Source: Actinomycetes bacterium (lineage in GTDB: Bacteria > Actinomycetota > Acidimicrobiia > Spongiisociales > UBA5794). From it: a stretch of DNA of 52,455 nt. Each line of letters begins with the position of its first letter. Within the stretch, counting starts at the first letter, position 1. Location: positions 1 through 52,455 of the forward strand of contig JAMBLJ010000065.1 of assembly GCA_023336815.1 (NCBI GenBank), given 5' to 3'. The translations under genes were made by a program, and so were the position numbers. A model generated the notes under the pieces. The model did no database searches. It worked only from the letters and a program-made list of their open reading frames with translations, and had not been told where the DNA came from. Shown here in pieces: positions 7,786 to 16,625 of the stretch.

Positions 7786-8784
7786 CTATCCCAGTTTGCT
7801 ACACACCGTCTCGGTGATCATGGTTGCGACCACATACGGATCGGCGTTCGCGTTAGGGCGCCTGTCCTCGATGTACCCCTTCTTATCAACATCGACCATC
7901 CAGGGAATACGCACTGAGGCACCACGATCCGAGACGCCGTAGCTGAACTCAGACCAGGGTGCAGTTTCGTGGAGTCCTGTCAGGCGCTGCTGGATTCCCG
8001 CGCCGTAGTTGTCGACATGCTCCTGCGCCTTTTCACCAAGCGCCTCACAAGCAGCAATGATCGGGTCCCAGCTCTCACGCATGGCTTTGGTTGAGAAGTT
8101 CGTGTGCATCCCTGCGCCGTTCCAGTCGCCCTTCACCGGCTTGGGATTCAGGGTCGCCGAGATGTCGTAGTCCTCAGCAATCCTGTAGAGCAGCCATCGA
8201 GCGATCCATAGCTGGTCGCCCACCTCGACGGTGTCGACCGGTCCGATCTGGAACTCCCACTGTCCGATCATGACCTCAGCGTTGGTCCCCGAAATCGCAA
8301 GGCCAGCCTCCATACACGCCCACGTGTGGTCTTCGACAACGTCGCGGCCCCAGATCTCGTCGGCGCCGATCCCGCAGTAGTACCCACCCTGGGGTGCAGG
8401 AAATCCTCCGATCGGCCATCCGTGCGGTCTGCCGTCCTTGAAGAATGTGTACTCCTGCTCAAGACCGAACCATGGTTCCTGATCTCCGTACTGAGCAAGG
8501 GCAGCAACAGCAGCTGCCCTCGTGTTGGACTCATGAGGAGTCATGTCGGTGTTCAACACCTCGCACATGACAAGAACGTCGTCGCCACCGCGGATCGGGT
8601 CGGGAACGGTCTTCACCGGACGCAGCACACAATCCGAGTTGCTCCCTGGGGCCTGGCCGGTCGATGATCCATCGAACCCCCAGATGGGCGGCTCCAGACC
8701 ATCTCCAACGACCTTCGTCTTAGAGCGGAGCAGGGCAGTCGGTTTGCGACCGTCGATCCAGATGTACTCGGCGCGATACGGCAT
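7786..8784 (-). CDS. glnII: Glutamine synthetase type II (eukaryotic-like)
   Basis: 332 aa, the short GSII length rather than the roughly 450-470 aa of GSI. It makes glutamine from glutamate, ammonia and ATP as a cytoplasmic oligomer. Family marks are EYIWIDG at the N-terminus, PIWGFDGSSTGQA, WFGLEQEYTFF, GQWEFQIGP, the Asn-Gly-Ala-Gly-His core GDWNGAGMHTNFS, and SDRGASVRIPW near the C-terminus. GSII is typical of plants, rhizobia and some actinobacteria. It is divergent from glnA2, and the shared 186-bp promoter carries a candidate GlnR operator. The 3' end abuts the heptad repeat locus A. Confidence 0.95.
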   Translation of the reverse strand: MPYRAEYIWIDGRKPTALLRSKTKVVGDGLEPPIWGFDGSSTGQAPGSNSDCVLRPVKTVPDPIRGGDDVLVMCEVLNTDMTPHESNTRAAAVAALAQYGDQEPWFGLEQEYTFFKDGRPHGWPIGGFPAPQGGYYCGIGADEIWGRDVVEDHTWACMEAGLAISGTNAEVMIGQWEFQIGPVDTVEVGDQLWIARWLLYRIAEDYDISATLNPKPVKGDWNGAGMHTNFSTKAMRESWDPIIAACEALGEKAQEHVDNYGAGIQQRLTGLHETAPWSEFSYGVSDRGASVRIPWMVDVDKKGYIEDRRPNANADPYVVATMITETVCSKLG

Positions 8785-8839
8785 GGGTCCTCATTTCGGG
8801 CAGGATGCGTGACTCAGCAACGGCATGACACCGTTCATG

Positions 8840-8899
8840 GTCACAAGGATGGGCCATGTCCGTTTCGTACCGGTAACTGCAATGTGAACTCTGTGTTAC
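8840..8899. promoter_or_regulatory. Candidate GlnR operator between glnII and glnA2
   Basis: The intergenic region contains GTCAC (8840), GTTTC (8862), GTAAC (8873), TGAAC (8885) and GTTAC (8895). The step 8862 to 8873 is 11 bp and 8873 to 8895 is exactly 22 bp. The actinobacterial GlnR consensus is gTnAC-n6-GaAAC repeated with 11-bp steps, so these half-sites fit on one DNA face. The regulator gene lies two genes away. Assignment is by eye. Confidence 0.6.
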
Positions 8900-8970
8900 A
8901 TGACCCATCTCATCTGGCACTCGTCTCAGAAACCAATACGATGGCACCACACACATATCAGGGAGGTCCC

Positions 8971-10299
8971 GTGGACCGACAGCGGGAATACGTGCTCAGC
9001 ACCGTCAAGGAACGAGGCATTCGCTTCATTCGTTTGTGGTTTACGGATGTTCAGGGCTTTCTGAAGTCGTTTGCGATCACACCGGCGGAGCTTGATATCG
9101 CACTCGAGGAGGGCGTCTCGTTCGATGGGTCTTCCATCGATGGATTTTCGCGATCTCATGAAGCCGACATGCTCGCCAAGCCGGATCCGTCAACGTTTCA
9201 GATCCTCCCATGGAAGAGCGGAGACGCCGGAGTGGCACGCATGTTCTGCGACATCGTGACACCAGCAGGGGATCCGTTTCCAGGCGATCCACGACATGTT
9301 CTGCGACAGAACGTCACACGGGCCGCCGAACTAGGGTACTCGTTCTATGTCGCCCCGGAGGTGGAGTTCTTCTACTTCGAGGATGCCTCGCCGGACCCCA
9401 AAGTGCTCGACAAGGGTGGCTACTTCGACCTCACACCCCTCGATGTTGCGCAGGAGTACCGCAGATCTACCATCGTCGCACTCGAGAAGTTGGGTATCCC
9501 TGTTGCGTTCAGCCATCACGAGGTGTCTCCATCCCAACATGAACTTGACCTTCGCCATACAGATGCTTTGACCATGGCGGACACGATCATGACGACCCGT
9601 CTCACGGTCAAGGAGGTCGCTATGGAACACGGCATCTATGCAACCTTCATGCCCAAACCGCTGCCGAGGGTTGACGGCAGCGGCATGCATCTCCACCTGT
9701 CTTTGTTCCAGGGAGACGACAACGCCTTCCACGATCCGTCTGGCGAATACGGTCTCTCCAAGGTGGCGAAGGGTTTCATTGCTGGCCTGCTGGCGCATGC
9801 CTCCGAACTGACAGCCGTCACAAACCAGTGGGTCAACTCGTACAAACGTCTCGTCGGTGGCTTCGATGCACCGATATACGAGACGTGGGCACGAAACGAC
9901 CAAAGCGCCCTTGTCAGAGTGCCAGCGACCAGGAGGGGCAAGATCGACTCGACTCGTATCGAGTACCGATCGCCCGATGCCTCATGTAACCCCTACCTTG
10001 CGCTGTCGGTGATCCTCGCCGCGGGGCTCGCGGGCATCGCGAACAACTACGAGCTCCCACCTGAGATGGGTTCTGATGTCCTCGAGATGACATCGGCACA
10101 GCGGCGGGAAGCAGGGATCAGACACATCCCCCACAACCTCAGCGAGGCGATCACAACGATGGAGCGCTCAGAGCTCGTCAGAGACGCACTAGGTGACCAT
10201 GTTTTCGAGTGGTTCCTCAGGAACAAGAAACGTGAGTGGACCCGATACGAACAGCACGTGTCTCGATACGAGCTCGAGGAGTACCTTCCGATCCTGTGA
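8971..10299 (+). CDS. glnA2: Glutamine synthetase type I, GlnA2-like
   Basis: GSI-type enzyme of 442 aa. The ORF track extends upstream, but the GTG at 8971 gives MDRQREYVL, matching the conserved MDRQKEFVL start of mycobacterial GlnA2, and GGGAGG precedes it by 4 nt. Core motifs are RLWFTDVQGFLKSF, FDGSSIDGF, VAPEVEFFYF, HHEVSPSQHE, NQWVNSYKRLV and IEYRSPDASCNPYL. NNYELPPE keeps a Tyr at the position of the GSI adenylylation site, although no glnE is in the window. It overlaps glnR by GTGA, so synthesis of enzyme and regulator is coupled. Actual glutamine synthetase activity of GlnA2-class proteins varies between species. Confidence 0.92.
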   Translation: MDRQREYVLSTVKERGIRFIRLWFTDVQGFLKSFAITPAELDIALEEGVSFDGSSIDGFSRSHEADMLAKPDPSTFQILPWKSGDAGVARMFCDIVTPAGDPFPGDPRHVLRQNVTRAAELGYSFYVAPEVEFFYFEDASPDPKVLDKGGYFDLTPLDVAQEYRRSTIVALEKLGIPVAFSHHEVSPSQHELDLRHTDALTMADTIMTTRLTVKEVAMEHGIYATFMPKPLPRVDGSGMHLHLSLFQGDDNAFHDPSGEYGLSKVAKGFIAGLLAHASELTAVTNQWVNSYKRLVGGFDAPIYETWARNDQSALVRVPATRRGKIDSTRIEYRSPDASCNPYLALSVILAAGLAGIANNYELPPEMGSDVLEMTSAQRREAGIRHIPHNLSEAITTMERSELVRDALGDHVFEWFLRNKKREWTRYEQHVSRYELEEYLPIL

Positions 10300-10961
10300 A
10301 TCAGTCACCAACATTCGTAGGGGTCTTCCCCGAGGCGCCCTCGCCCTCGCTGACGTCAGCCTTGCTCGACGCGGGCTTCACACCTGTTCCCGTCGACGGT
10401 GTCGCCGATGCGAGAGACAAACAGCCAGAGGCTGGCTGGAGAGCCTTCGTCGTGGAGGTCGGCAGGGATCCCGACACCGCTGTAAACGTTGCATCCAAGC
10501 TCTGCGAGGACCTCGCAGCAGCTGTCCTCCTTGTCGTCGACCGCACGCTCACAGAAGATCTCATCGACCATAGGGACTTCGATGACTTCATCCTCACACC
10601 GATCGACGCCACCGAGCTACGGATCAGGCTCGCACGGATCGGTCTTCCGGCGAACACACAACGCGACGTGAACGTCATCCAACACGAGGACCTCGAACTC
10701 AACACCGATACCTACCAGGCGACGCTCGGCGGACAACCAACCGACCTCACCTACATGGAGTACGAGCTCCTCCGGTTCCTTGTCGAGAACTCACATCGTG
10801 TTTGGAGCAGAGAACAGCTGCTCTCCAGGGTGTGGGGATACGACTACTTCGGTGGCTCACGAACCGTTGATGTACACGTACGACGCCTCAGAGCGAAACT
10901 GGGCGAAGAACGCGCCTCCTGGATAACAACAGTCCGCTCCGTCGGCTACCGGTTTGGATAG
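10296..10961 (+). CDS. glnR: GlnR-like atypical OmpR-family regulator
   Basis: 221 aa, start GTG overlapping the glnA2 stop (GTGA). The C-terminal winged helix (LTYMEYELLRFLVEN ... VWGYDYFGGSRTVDVHVRRL) is very close to actinobacterial GlnR. The receiver domain is degenerate: no acidic pair at the N-terminus (FVGVFPEAP), Glu54 (FVVEVG) in place of the phospho-Asp, and no Lys at the usual site (ILTPID). GlnR proteins are known to act as orphans without normal Asp phosphorylation, and this one goes further by replacing the Asp. It sits beside two glutamine synthetase genes and is the expected regulator of both. GlnR rather than PhoP/MtrA is chosen for these reasons. Confidence 0.82.
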   Translation: MNQSPTFVGVFPEAPSPSLTSALLDAGFTPVPVDGVADARDKQPEAGWRAFVVEVGRDPDTAVNVASKLCEDLAAAVLLVVDRTLTEDLIDHRDFDDFILTPIDATELRIRLARIGLPANTQRDVNVIQHEDLELNTDTYQATLGGQPTDLTYMEYELLRFLVENSHRVWSREQLLSRVWGYDYFGGSRTVDVHVRRLRAKLGEERASWITTVRSVGYRFG

Positions 10962-10963
10962 AT

Positions 10964-11059
10964 CAGAAGGCAGACGACAGACAGCAGATGACAGAACCAC
11001 TGCCCCATCACCTGCCGCTTGTGCTCTGCTATCTGACATCTGTGCTCTGCTATCTGTCT
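10964..11059. repeat. Heptad inverted repeat, locus B (five and five units)
   Basis: CAGA occurs at 10964, 10971, 10978, 10985 and 10992. TCTG occurs at 11025, 11032, 11039, 11046 and 11053. Both arms have exactly five units with a 7-bp period, and the triplets differ. The element fills the gap between convergent glnR and the beta-propeller gene, whose TAG stop lies in the right arm's edge. Confidence 0.88.
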
Positions 11060-13091
11060 AGAACTCCACCCACTCGATCTGGTCGAGGGTGTCGATGTCC
11101 GAGGCAAGCATCCCGAGCTCTGAAATCGTGAACAGCGTGTCACCGATCACGAGCGACCGCATGATGGGGGCAGCCCAACCAGGACAACCTTCACACCCAG
11201 GATCGGTGGCGTTGGGGTGTTCTATCACACCGAGCTGCTTGACGCGCTGAGGAGATGCGCTGATGATCACAGCACCCGAGAAAGAGTCGTCCTTCTGGGT
11301 GCGCTCATCCCATGACCATCTCTGCATCGGAAGAACCGAGATGCCCTTCGGAGCCCACCACAAGAACGCGTGCGTATCCCATTCAGCCTGGGACTGCGAG
11401 TCATCGAAGGTCATCCGTGCCAGACGATGCGGGTTCGTTGGGTCCGACACGTCGAACACCGATACCTGTGTCCCCAGCGTCCGTCCCTCATCGGTTGCGT
11501 CCTGGCCAACACCGAGGAGCAGGTCTTCACCGATCGGATGGAGGTAGGCCGAGTATCCGTTGATCTTGAGTTCGCCCGTGACGGTCGGATTCTTCGGATC
11601 CGAAAGATCAACGACGTACAGTGGGTCGACCTGTCGAAAGGTCACCACGTACCCCTTGTCTGCAATGAAGCGTACGGCATAGACACGTTCGTTCTTGCCG
11701 AGACCATCAACCGAGCCGACCACGACCAGTTTCTTCTCATCTCGTTGCAGTGTCACGACCGAGCTGTCTGGTACGTCTGACGAGTTCCACCATGGTGTCT
11801 CGTTGGTCACAACGACCCTGAGCGTTCCCTCGTACTCGTCCATCGACCACTGCGATAGCAGCGTTCCCTCGACGTCGCCGGATGCCACGTACGAGGCCTC
11901 AATGGGATCGGAGATGTCGAACATGTGGATCTGGGTCGTCAAGGTCTCGGGGCGGTCGCCATCCTCAGCGAACGTTGTTATCGGCCACGCCATCCAAGGT
12001 GCCGTTGCGACATACAGACTTTCGCTCGATGCGTACACCGTTTGCCCTTCAGCAAGGAGACCGATCCCGTTCCCTGGCTCAAGACCTTCTCCGAGATCGA
12101 CCGAAAGAATGGTCAACATCGACAGACCTGAGAAGTCGTTTGGATAGCCAACCTGTCCACATCCAAGTAGTGGCCCATCGGATGTAACACCCGACTCGTG
12201 GTCTTCGAGGACGTACCAGGGGACCCAGTTTTCGAGGGTCGAGTCTTCGATGATCTTCTTGTTCGCTTCAGTGGCCTTCTGCTCGGCACGGATTCCGTTG
12301 CCTTCGGGGTAGGTCCATGCGAAACCCGTTGGCTGAGATCGCACAACAACTCTGACCGTTCCATCGGCCAGACGCGATGAGATCATCGACCCATCGAACG
12401 TCAATGTTCGAACGGCGCGCATCGACCCCGCTTCGGACACATCTACCTCGGTGAGAACTGTCCTCTCACTGTTTCCGGGATTTGTGTCTGGTGCGAATCC
12501 CCGACCGAGGAACGGTTCGATTCCGTATCCGCCACCCGATGTCATGACGAGAAGTGTGTCGCCGGAGAGAAACAGTTGCTGCCCCCAACCATCGAGGCTC
12601 ATCGAGTCCACGACCTTTGGAGTCGCTGTCGCGTCGATCCAATACAGACGACCCTGTGCGACGACGAAGATCCTGCTGCCATCCGTCTTTACGAGATCGG
12701 GTTCGTCGATTCCCGCAACCTGGACATTGGTTCCTGAGTAGTCGACACCTTCTATAGACGGTGCTGCCGACGTCCTCGTGCTCGTATCCGCGCCGCCATC
12801 CAGAGTGGCAGACACTTCGCTGAACACAAGATCGTCGGTCGCGTACCGTTTGGAGAACCCATATCCATCAAGACCGTATGGGCCAACACGCTCGATCGCA
12901 TGGTCCTTCGCATAGTCGAGGAACTCGCTACACGACGAGAACGGCTGAACAACACCAGCGGCAAAAACCCCTGCACCCGTCGACCCGAAGCCCCCCGTAT
13001 TGCGCGTATCCGTCCCCACCGGTGCACCTGCTGTACACGCCGCTACCACGATCGCAAACGTTGCAACCATAGCGATTGTGATCCGTCTCAT
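11058..13091 (-). CDS. Beta-propeller domain lipoprotein
   Basis: 677 aa. A lipobox (AIVVAACTAG) follows the signal helix, so the mature protein is probably anchored to the outer face of the membrane. The body contains propeller blades such as DLVKTDGSRIFVVAQGRLYWID, LFLSGDTLLVMT, VYAVRFIADKGYVVTFRQVDPLYVVDL and TQVSVFDVSDPTNPHRLARM. It matches the family of secreted proteins with a C-terminal beta-propeller distantly related to WD-40 (COG4880, Pfam Beta_propel). SFSSCSEF and GCEGCPGW supply Cys pairs that could form disulphides. Function of the family is unknown. Length agrees with other members. It stands alone, convergent with glnR. Confidence 0.85.
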   Translation of the reverse strand: MRRITIAMVATFAIVVAACTAGAPVGTDTRNTGGFGSTGAGVFAAGVVQPFSSCSEFLDYAKDHAIERVGPYGLDGYGFSKRYATDDLVFSEVSATLDGGADTSTRTSAAPSIEGVDYSGTNVQVAGIDEPDLVKTDGSRIFVVAQGRLYWIDATATPKVVDSMSLDGWGQQLFLSGDTLLVMTSGGGYGIEPFLGRGFAPDTNPGNSERTVLTEVDVSEAGSMRAVRTLTFDGSMISSRLADGTVRVVVRSQPTGFAWTYPEGNGIRAEQKATEANKKIIEDSTLENWVPWYVLEDHESGVTSDGPLLGCGQVGYPNDFSGLSMLTILSVDLGEGLEPGNGIGLLAEGQTVYASSESLYVATAPWMAWPITTFAEDGDRPETLTTQIHMFDISDPIEASYVASGDVEGTLLSQWSMDEYEGTLRVVVTNETPWWNSSDVPDSSVVTLQRDEKKLVVVGSVDGLGKNERVYAVRFIADKGYVVTFRQVDPLYVVDLSDPKNPTVTGELKINGYSAYLHPIGEDLLLGVGQDATDEGRTLGTQVSVFDVSDPTNPHRLARMTFDDSQSQAEWDTHAFLWWAPKGISVLPMQRWSWDERTQKDDSFSGAVIISASPQRVKQLGVIEHPNATDPGCEGCPGWAAPIMRSLVIGDTLFTISELGMLASDIDTLDQIEWVEF

Positions 13092-13156
13092 CAGGATCTC
13101 CTCTCGTTCCCTCGACCATGCGACGGTCAGAAGGTTCCGTAAGGTTCCAGAAATTC

Positions 13157-13867
13157 TTAGGTAGTTCTCACGTCATCGATCGTGGATTCGCCACGAAGCT
13201 CTACGAATACGTAATACACGACCGCTGCTTGCACGACCACGGTGATCGCAGACACGACCACACCGAGCAGGAATCCGACAGCACCTGGTGCGAATCGAAG
13301 GGTTCCGACAACCAGATTGAAAAGTGCAACGGTGACGATGATGCCAAACACGGACCACCACGATCCACGAACGAGTCGAACCGATTCCTTGAACGATGCC
13401 AGCGGGCCTCTTCTCTCGAGAAAGAAGATCGCCATGGATGGGACAAGGCTCACCGCAATCCAGATACCCGGAATGAAAAGAAGGATGAAACCGACTGTCA
13501 TAGCCACCCCTGACACCACCATGAGACCCACAAGGGGAAAGAACCTGGCGAACGTGGTGGAAACGGCGATGTTGATATCGGGGGATCCGGATCGATCTGC
13601 TTCAGCCACCAGGTTCAACATCACCGCGGTGATAACAACACCGAGGAGCACGCTCACCATGGTCCAGAGGAAAAGACCCCCATCTACTCGTGCCGCTCCA
13701 TCCGCGGCCTGATCCAACGGATCGATGTCGAGTTTGTCGAAGTACAGCACCTGAGACAACAGTCCGATCAGTTCGCTGAGGGCACCGATAGCCAGAGCAG
13801 CACCCGCAAGCGTCTGCCACTTCTCCCGTATGAAACGGACCGTCTGTCCAAGAACCTTGCCAACCAC
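13157..13867 (-). CDS. Multi-pass membrane protein, unknown
   Basis: The track ORF begins 73 codons upstream, but that extension is Cys-rich and unlike membrane protein. The GTG at 13867 with GGGAGATAGCTCA before it gives VVGKVLGQTVRFIREKWQTL, a sensible cytoplasmic start (236 aa). Five to six hydrophobic segments follow, including FVVSVLL-like and MTVGFILLFIPGIWIAVSLV. The segment FFLERRGPLASFKESVRLVRGSWWSVFGI is typical of the membrane domain found in glycerophosphodiesterase-linked and related actinobacterial membrane proteins. No catalytic motif is seen, so the substrate and role are unknown. Confidence 0.65.
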   Translation of the reverse strand: MVGKVLGQTVRFIREKWQTLAGAALAIGALSELIGLLSQVLYFDKLDIDPLDQAADGAARVDGGLFLWTMVSVLLGVVITAVMLNLVAEADRSGSPDINIAVSTTFARFFPLVGLMVVSGVAMTVGFILLFIPGIWIAVSLVPSMAIFFLERRGPLASFKESVRLVRGSWWSVFGIIVTVALFNLVVGTLRFAPGAVGFLLGVVVSAITVVVQAAVVYYVFVELRGESTIDDVRTT

Positions 13868-13907
13868 TGAGCTATCTCCCGCCGCATCGCAGGAGCAAGG
13901 ATACGAC

Positions 13908-13936
13908 GGAGCGGCGTTGCGTAGCAACGTCACTCC
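13908..13936. promoter_or_regulatory. Inverted repeat in a divergent promoter region
   Basis: CGTTGC-GTA-GCAACG is a perfect 6-bp stem with a 3-nt loop, extended by GGAG/CTCC outside it. It lies between divergent starts at 13867 and 13952. It may be an operator or an early RNA hairpin. Nothing else identifies it. Confidence 0.35.
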
Positions 13937-13951
13937 GGTGATACTGACACA

Positions 13952-14992
13952 ATGCTGGATCACAACGTCATCGGTGCAGAGTTCGCCGGAGGCAGGGACT
14001 ATTTCAACACAGCAAGTCTCGGGATCCCTCCACGCAGATCGCTGGATGCTCTTCAATCGTCGATTGCCGCGTGGCGGTCGGGACACATCGAACCTCCCGA
14101 CTTCGACAACGACGTCTCGGCCGCGCGGCGATCGTTCGCGTCGCTCCTTTCCGTCCCGGTGGAGTGGGTGGCTATCGGTAGTCAGGTATCGGCGCTCGTC
14201 GGTCTCGTCACGACGACCCTTCGACCTGGTGCAACCGTTCTCTACCCCGAGGGCGAATTCACATCGGTCATCTTTCCCTTCCTCGTTCGCGATGATCTCG
14301 ATCTCGAGGTGAAGTCAGTCCCGCTCGACCGATTGGCCGAAGCGATCGTTCCGGGAGTCGACATTGTGGCGTTCAGCGCGGTGCAGTCATCCAACGGTCG
14401 AGTCGCTGACCTTCCGTCGATCAGACAGGCCGCAAGGACCAGCGGTACCCTGACGTTGGTGGATGCAACTCAAGCAGCTGGGTGGCTTCCGATCAACGCG
14501 ACTGATTTCGATTTCGTTGTCGCAGGAACTTATAAGTGGCTACTGAGTCCGAGGGGTACGGCATTCCTCACCATCCGACCAGAGCTGCGTGACCGCATGC
14601 GTCCACTGTACGCAGGCTGGTATGCGGGCGAGGATCCATGGGAGAGCATCTACGGCGATCCACTCCGTCTCGCGGCGGATGCTCGACGCTTCGACCTGTC
14701 GCCGGGGTGGCTCGCCTGGGTCGGCACAGCACCAGCACTCGCCCTGCTTGGCTCCATCGGTGTGGAGGCGATCCACGATCACAACATCGGGTTGGCAAAT
14801 TCATTGCTGTCCCAACTTGGTTATCCATCGTCGAACTCGGCAATCGTGTCTCTCGACCTGGACCCGAACTTCCCCCAGGCGCGCCTGGACGGGCTCAGGG
14901 TTGCATACCGTGCAGGGCGCCTCAGAGTCGGCTTCCATCTCTACAACTCTGCCGGCGACGTGGCCAGTCTCGTGAGAGCTCTCACCGACTGA
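13952..14992 (+). CDS. Class V aminotransferase family PLP enzyme
   Basis: 346 aa. The fold-type I pattern is clear: YFNTASLGIPPR at the N-terminus, AIGSQVSALVGLV for the phosphate-binding region, TLVDATQAAGWLPI with the PLP-binding Asp, and VAGTYKWLLSPRGTAF with the Schiff-base Lys. This resembles the selenocysteine lyase/cysteine desulfurase/isopenicillin-epimerase branch of class V. I do not see the conserved Cys loop of desulfurases: the C-terminal part has no Cys. A desulfurase role is therefore unlikely, and an aminotransferase, epimerase or lyase acting on a small amino acid is more plausible. It converges on the ALDH7 gene with a 42-bp gap. Confidence 0.8.
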   Translation: MLDHNVIGAEFAGGRDYFNTASLGIPPRRSLDALQSSIAAWRSGHIEPPDFDNDVSAARRSFASLLSVPVEWVAIGSQVSALVGLVTTTLRPGATVLYPEGEFTSVIFPFLVRDDLDLEVKSVPLDRLAEAIVPGVDIVAFSAVQSSNGRVADLPSIRQAARTSGTLTLVDATQAAGWLPINATDFDFVVAGTYKWLLSPRGTAFLTIRPELRDRMRPLYAGWYAGEDPWESIYGDPLRLAADARRFDLSPGWLAWVGTAPALALLGSIGVEAIHDHNIGLANSLLSQLGYPSSNSAIVSLDLDPNFPQARLDGLRVAYRAGRLRVGFHLYNSAGDVASLVRALTD

Positions 14993-15034
14993 CGCCAGGT
15001 GAAGCGACCCAACAACCTGAGCTGCAGGTATCCG

Positions 15035-16546
15035 CTACGAGAAATCGATGCCCTGGGCAAGCGGAAGATCCTTCGACCAGTTGATGGTGACGGTCTGGCG
15101 ACGCATATAGGCCTTCCACGCGTCGGACCCAGACTCGCGCCCCCCTCCGGTTTCCTTCTCGCCACCGAAGGCTCCACCGATCTCGGCACCCGACGTCCCG
15201 ATGTTGACATTCGCGATACCGCAGTCCGAGCCTTCGGCCGACAAGAACAGTTCCGAGTTGCGAACTGAATCGGTGAAGATCGCTGAGGACAGACCCTGAG
15301 GCACATCGTTCTGGACGGCGATCGCTTCCTCGATCGAGTTGACCTCGATCAGGTACATGATCGGACCGAAGGTCTCCTGTTGCACGATCGGCGCTTCTCC
15401 GGGAATACGGACGAGCGTTGGCTCGAAGAAGTAGCCGGTGCCCTCCAAAGCGTTGCCTCCAGCAACAAGTGTGCCGCCCTGTTCGAGAGCGATCTCGAGC
15501 GCCGCCTTCGTGGTGTCGACCGCCTGTTGATTGACCATGGGTCCGATCAGCGTTCCGACCTCAAGTGGATCACCGATCGAGATTTGGCCATAGGCCGTGG
15601 CGAGCTTCTCAGAAAGCGCCTCGATGATGTCCGTATGGACGATCAGCCGGCGAAGCGATGTACATCGCTGACCCGTCGTACCGGCGGCGGAGAACAACGA
15701 CGCCCGAACAACAAGATCGAGATCTGCATCGTCCATGACGGTGATCGCGTTGTTGCCTCCGAGTTCGAGGAGGGAACGACCGAGCCTTTGCGCAACAACC
15801 GTACCAACCTGTTGTCCCATTCTGACGGAGCCTGTGGCGGAGATAAGCGGAAGACGTTTGTCCGCAACCATCGCTTCACCAACAGGATCTACGTCGCCTA
15901 TCGCGAGGTTGAAAACGCCTTCGAATCCCGAACCCTCCATAACCTCGTGGCAGATGTTGGTCACAGCTACGGCACTCAAGGGAGCGATCGGTGATGGCTT
16001 CCAGATCATCGAGTCACCACAAACAGCGGCGAGCATGGCGTTCCATGACCACACGGCAACCGGGAAGTTGAACGCTGAGATGATCCCGATCGGGCCGAGC
16101 GGTTGCCACTGCTCATACATGCGGTGACGCGGCCGCTCCGATGCGATCGTGAGGCCGTAGAGCTGACGCGAGAGCCCAACAGCGAAATCGACTACGTCGA
16201 TCATCTCCTGAACCTCGCCCTCGCCCTCAGCGCGAATCTTGCCTGTCTCCATCGAAACGAGAGCGCCAAGAGGCTCCTTGTAGGAACGAAGGGCTTCGCC
16301 GATCAATCGTACGTACCTCCCACGCTCGGGCGCGGGGACCATTCGCCACTCGGCGAAGGCATTCTGAGATGCGATGACTGCAGCCTCGTAGTCAGCAAGA
16401 TCAGCTTGTCTTACCGTCGCGATCGCCTGTTCGGTCGTTGGATCGATCGACTCGATGGTCGCTCCCCCGCCAGATCTCCAACCTCCCGCGTAGGCACCGG
16501 ACGTGACCGGTGAGATTCCAAGGGCATCAAGTACGTGTTCGCGGTT
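15035..16546 (-). CDS. ALDH7-family aldehyde dehydrogenase (aminoadipate-semialdehyde type)
   Basis: 503 aa from the ATG at 16546; the track start is 16 codons earlier. NAD-dependent oxidation of an aldehyde to an acid. IISAFNFPVAVWSWN is the cofactor-binding loop, LLELGGNNAI has the general-base Glu, and TTGQRCTSLRRLIVH has the catalytic Cys. GSDAWKAYMRRQTVTINWS at the C-terminus is the signature of the ALDH7 (antiquitin) group, which oxidises alpha-aminoadipic semialdehyde in lysine catabolism. Betaine aldehyde and other semialdehydes are also known substrates. No lysine aminotransferase is adjacent unless the neighbouring class V enzyme serves. RidA lies just upstream in the same direction, fitting an enamine-producing amino-acid pathway. 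Confidence 0.88.
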   Translation of the reverse strand, partial: NREHVLDALGISPVTSGAYAGGWRSGGGATIESIDPTTEQAIATVRQADLADYEAAVIASQNAFAEWRMVPAPERGRYVRLIGEALRSYKEPLGALVSMETGKIRAEGEGEVQEMIDVVDFAVGLSRQLYGLTIASERPRHRMYEQWQPLGPIGIISAFNFPVAVWSWNAMLAAVCGDSMIWKPSPIAPLSAVAVTNICHEVMEGSGFEGVFNLAIGDVDPVGEAMVADKRLPLISATGSVRMGQQVGTVVAQRLGRSLLELGGNNAITVMDDADLDLVVRASLFSAAGTTGQRCTSLRRLIVHTDIIEALSEKLATAYGQISIGDPLEVGTLIGPMVNQQAVDTTKAALEIALEQGGTLVAGGNALEGTGYFFEPTLVRIPGEAPIVQQETFGPIMYLIEVNSIEEAIAVQNDVPQGLSSAIFTDSVRNSELFLSAEGSDCGIANVNIGTSGAEIGGAFGGEKETGGGRESGSDAWKAYMRRQTVTINWSKDLPLAQGIDFS

Positions 16547-16625
16547 CATGTGGTGCCAACCTCCGGCATCGTCTTCGGTAGGTGCTGAATGCATGGATCA
16601 TCGCAGGGCAACAGCCACACTGGAA

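Noticed and set aside
13868-14086. 73-residue N-terminal extension of the membrane protein
   Set aside because: Runs across the divergent promoter and into the PLP-enzyme gene, Cys-rich and unlike the rest; the GTG at 13867 has a good SD.
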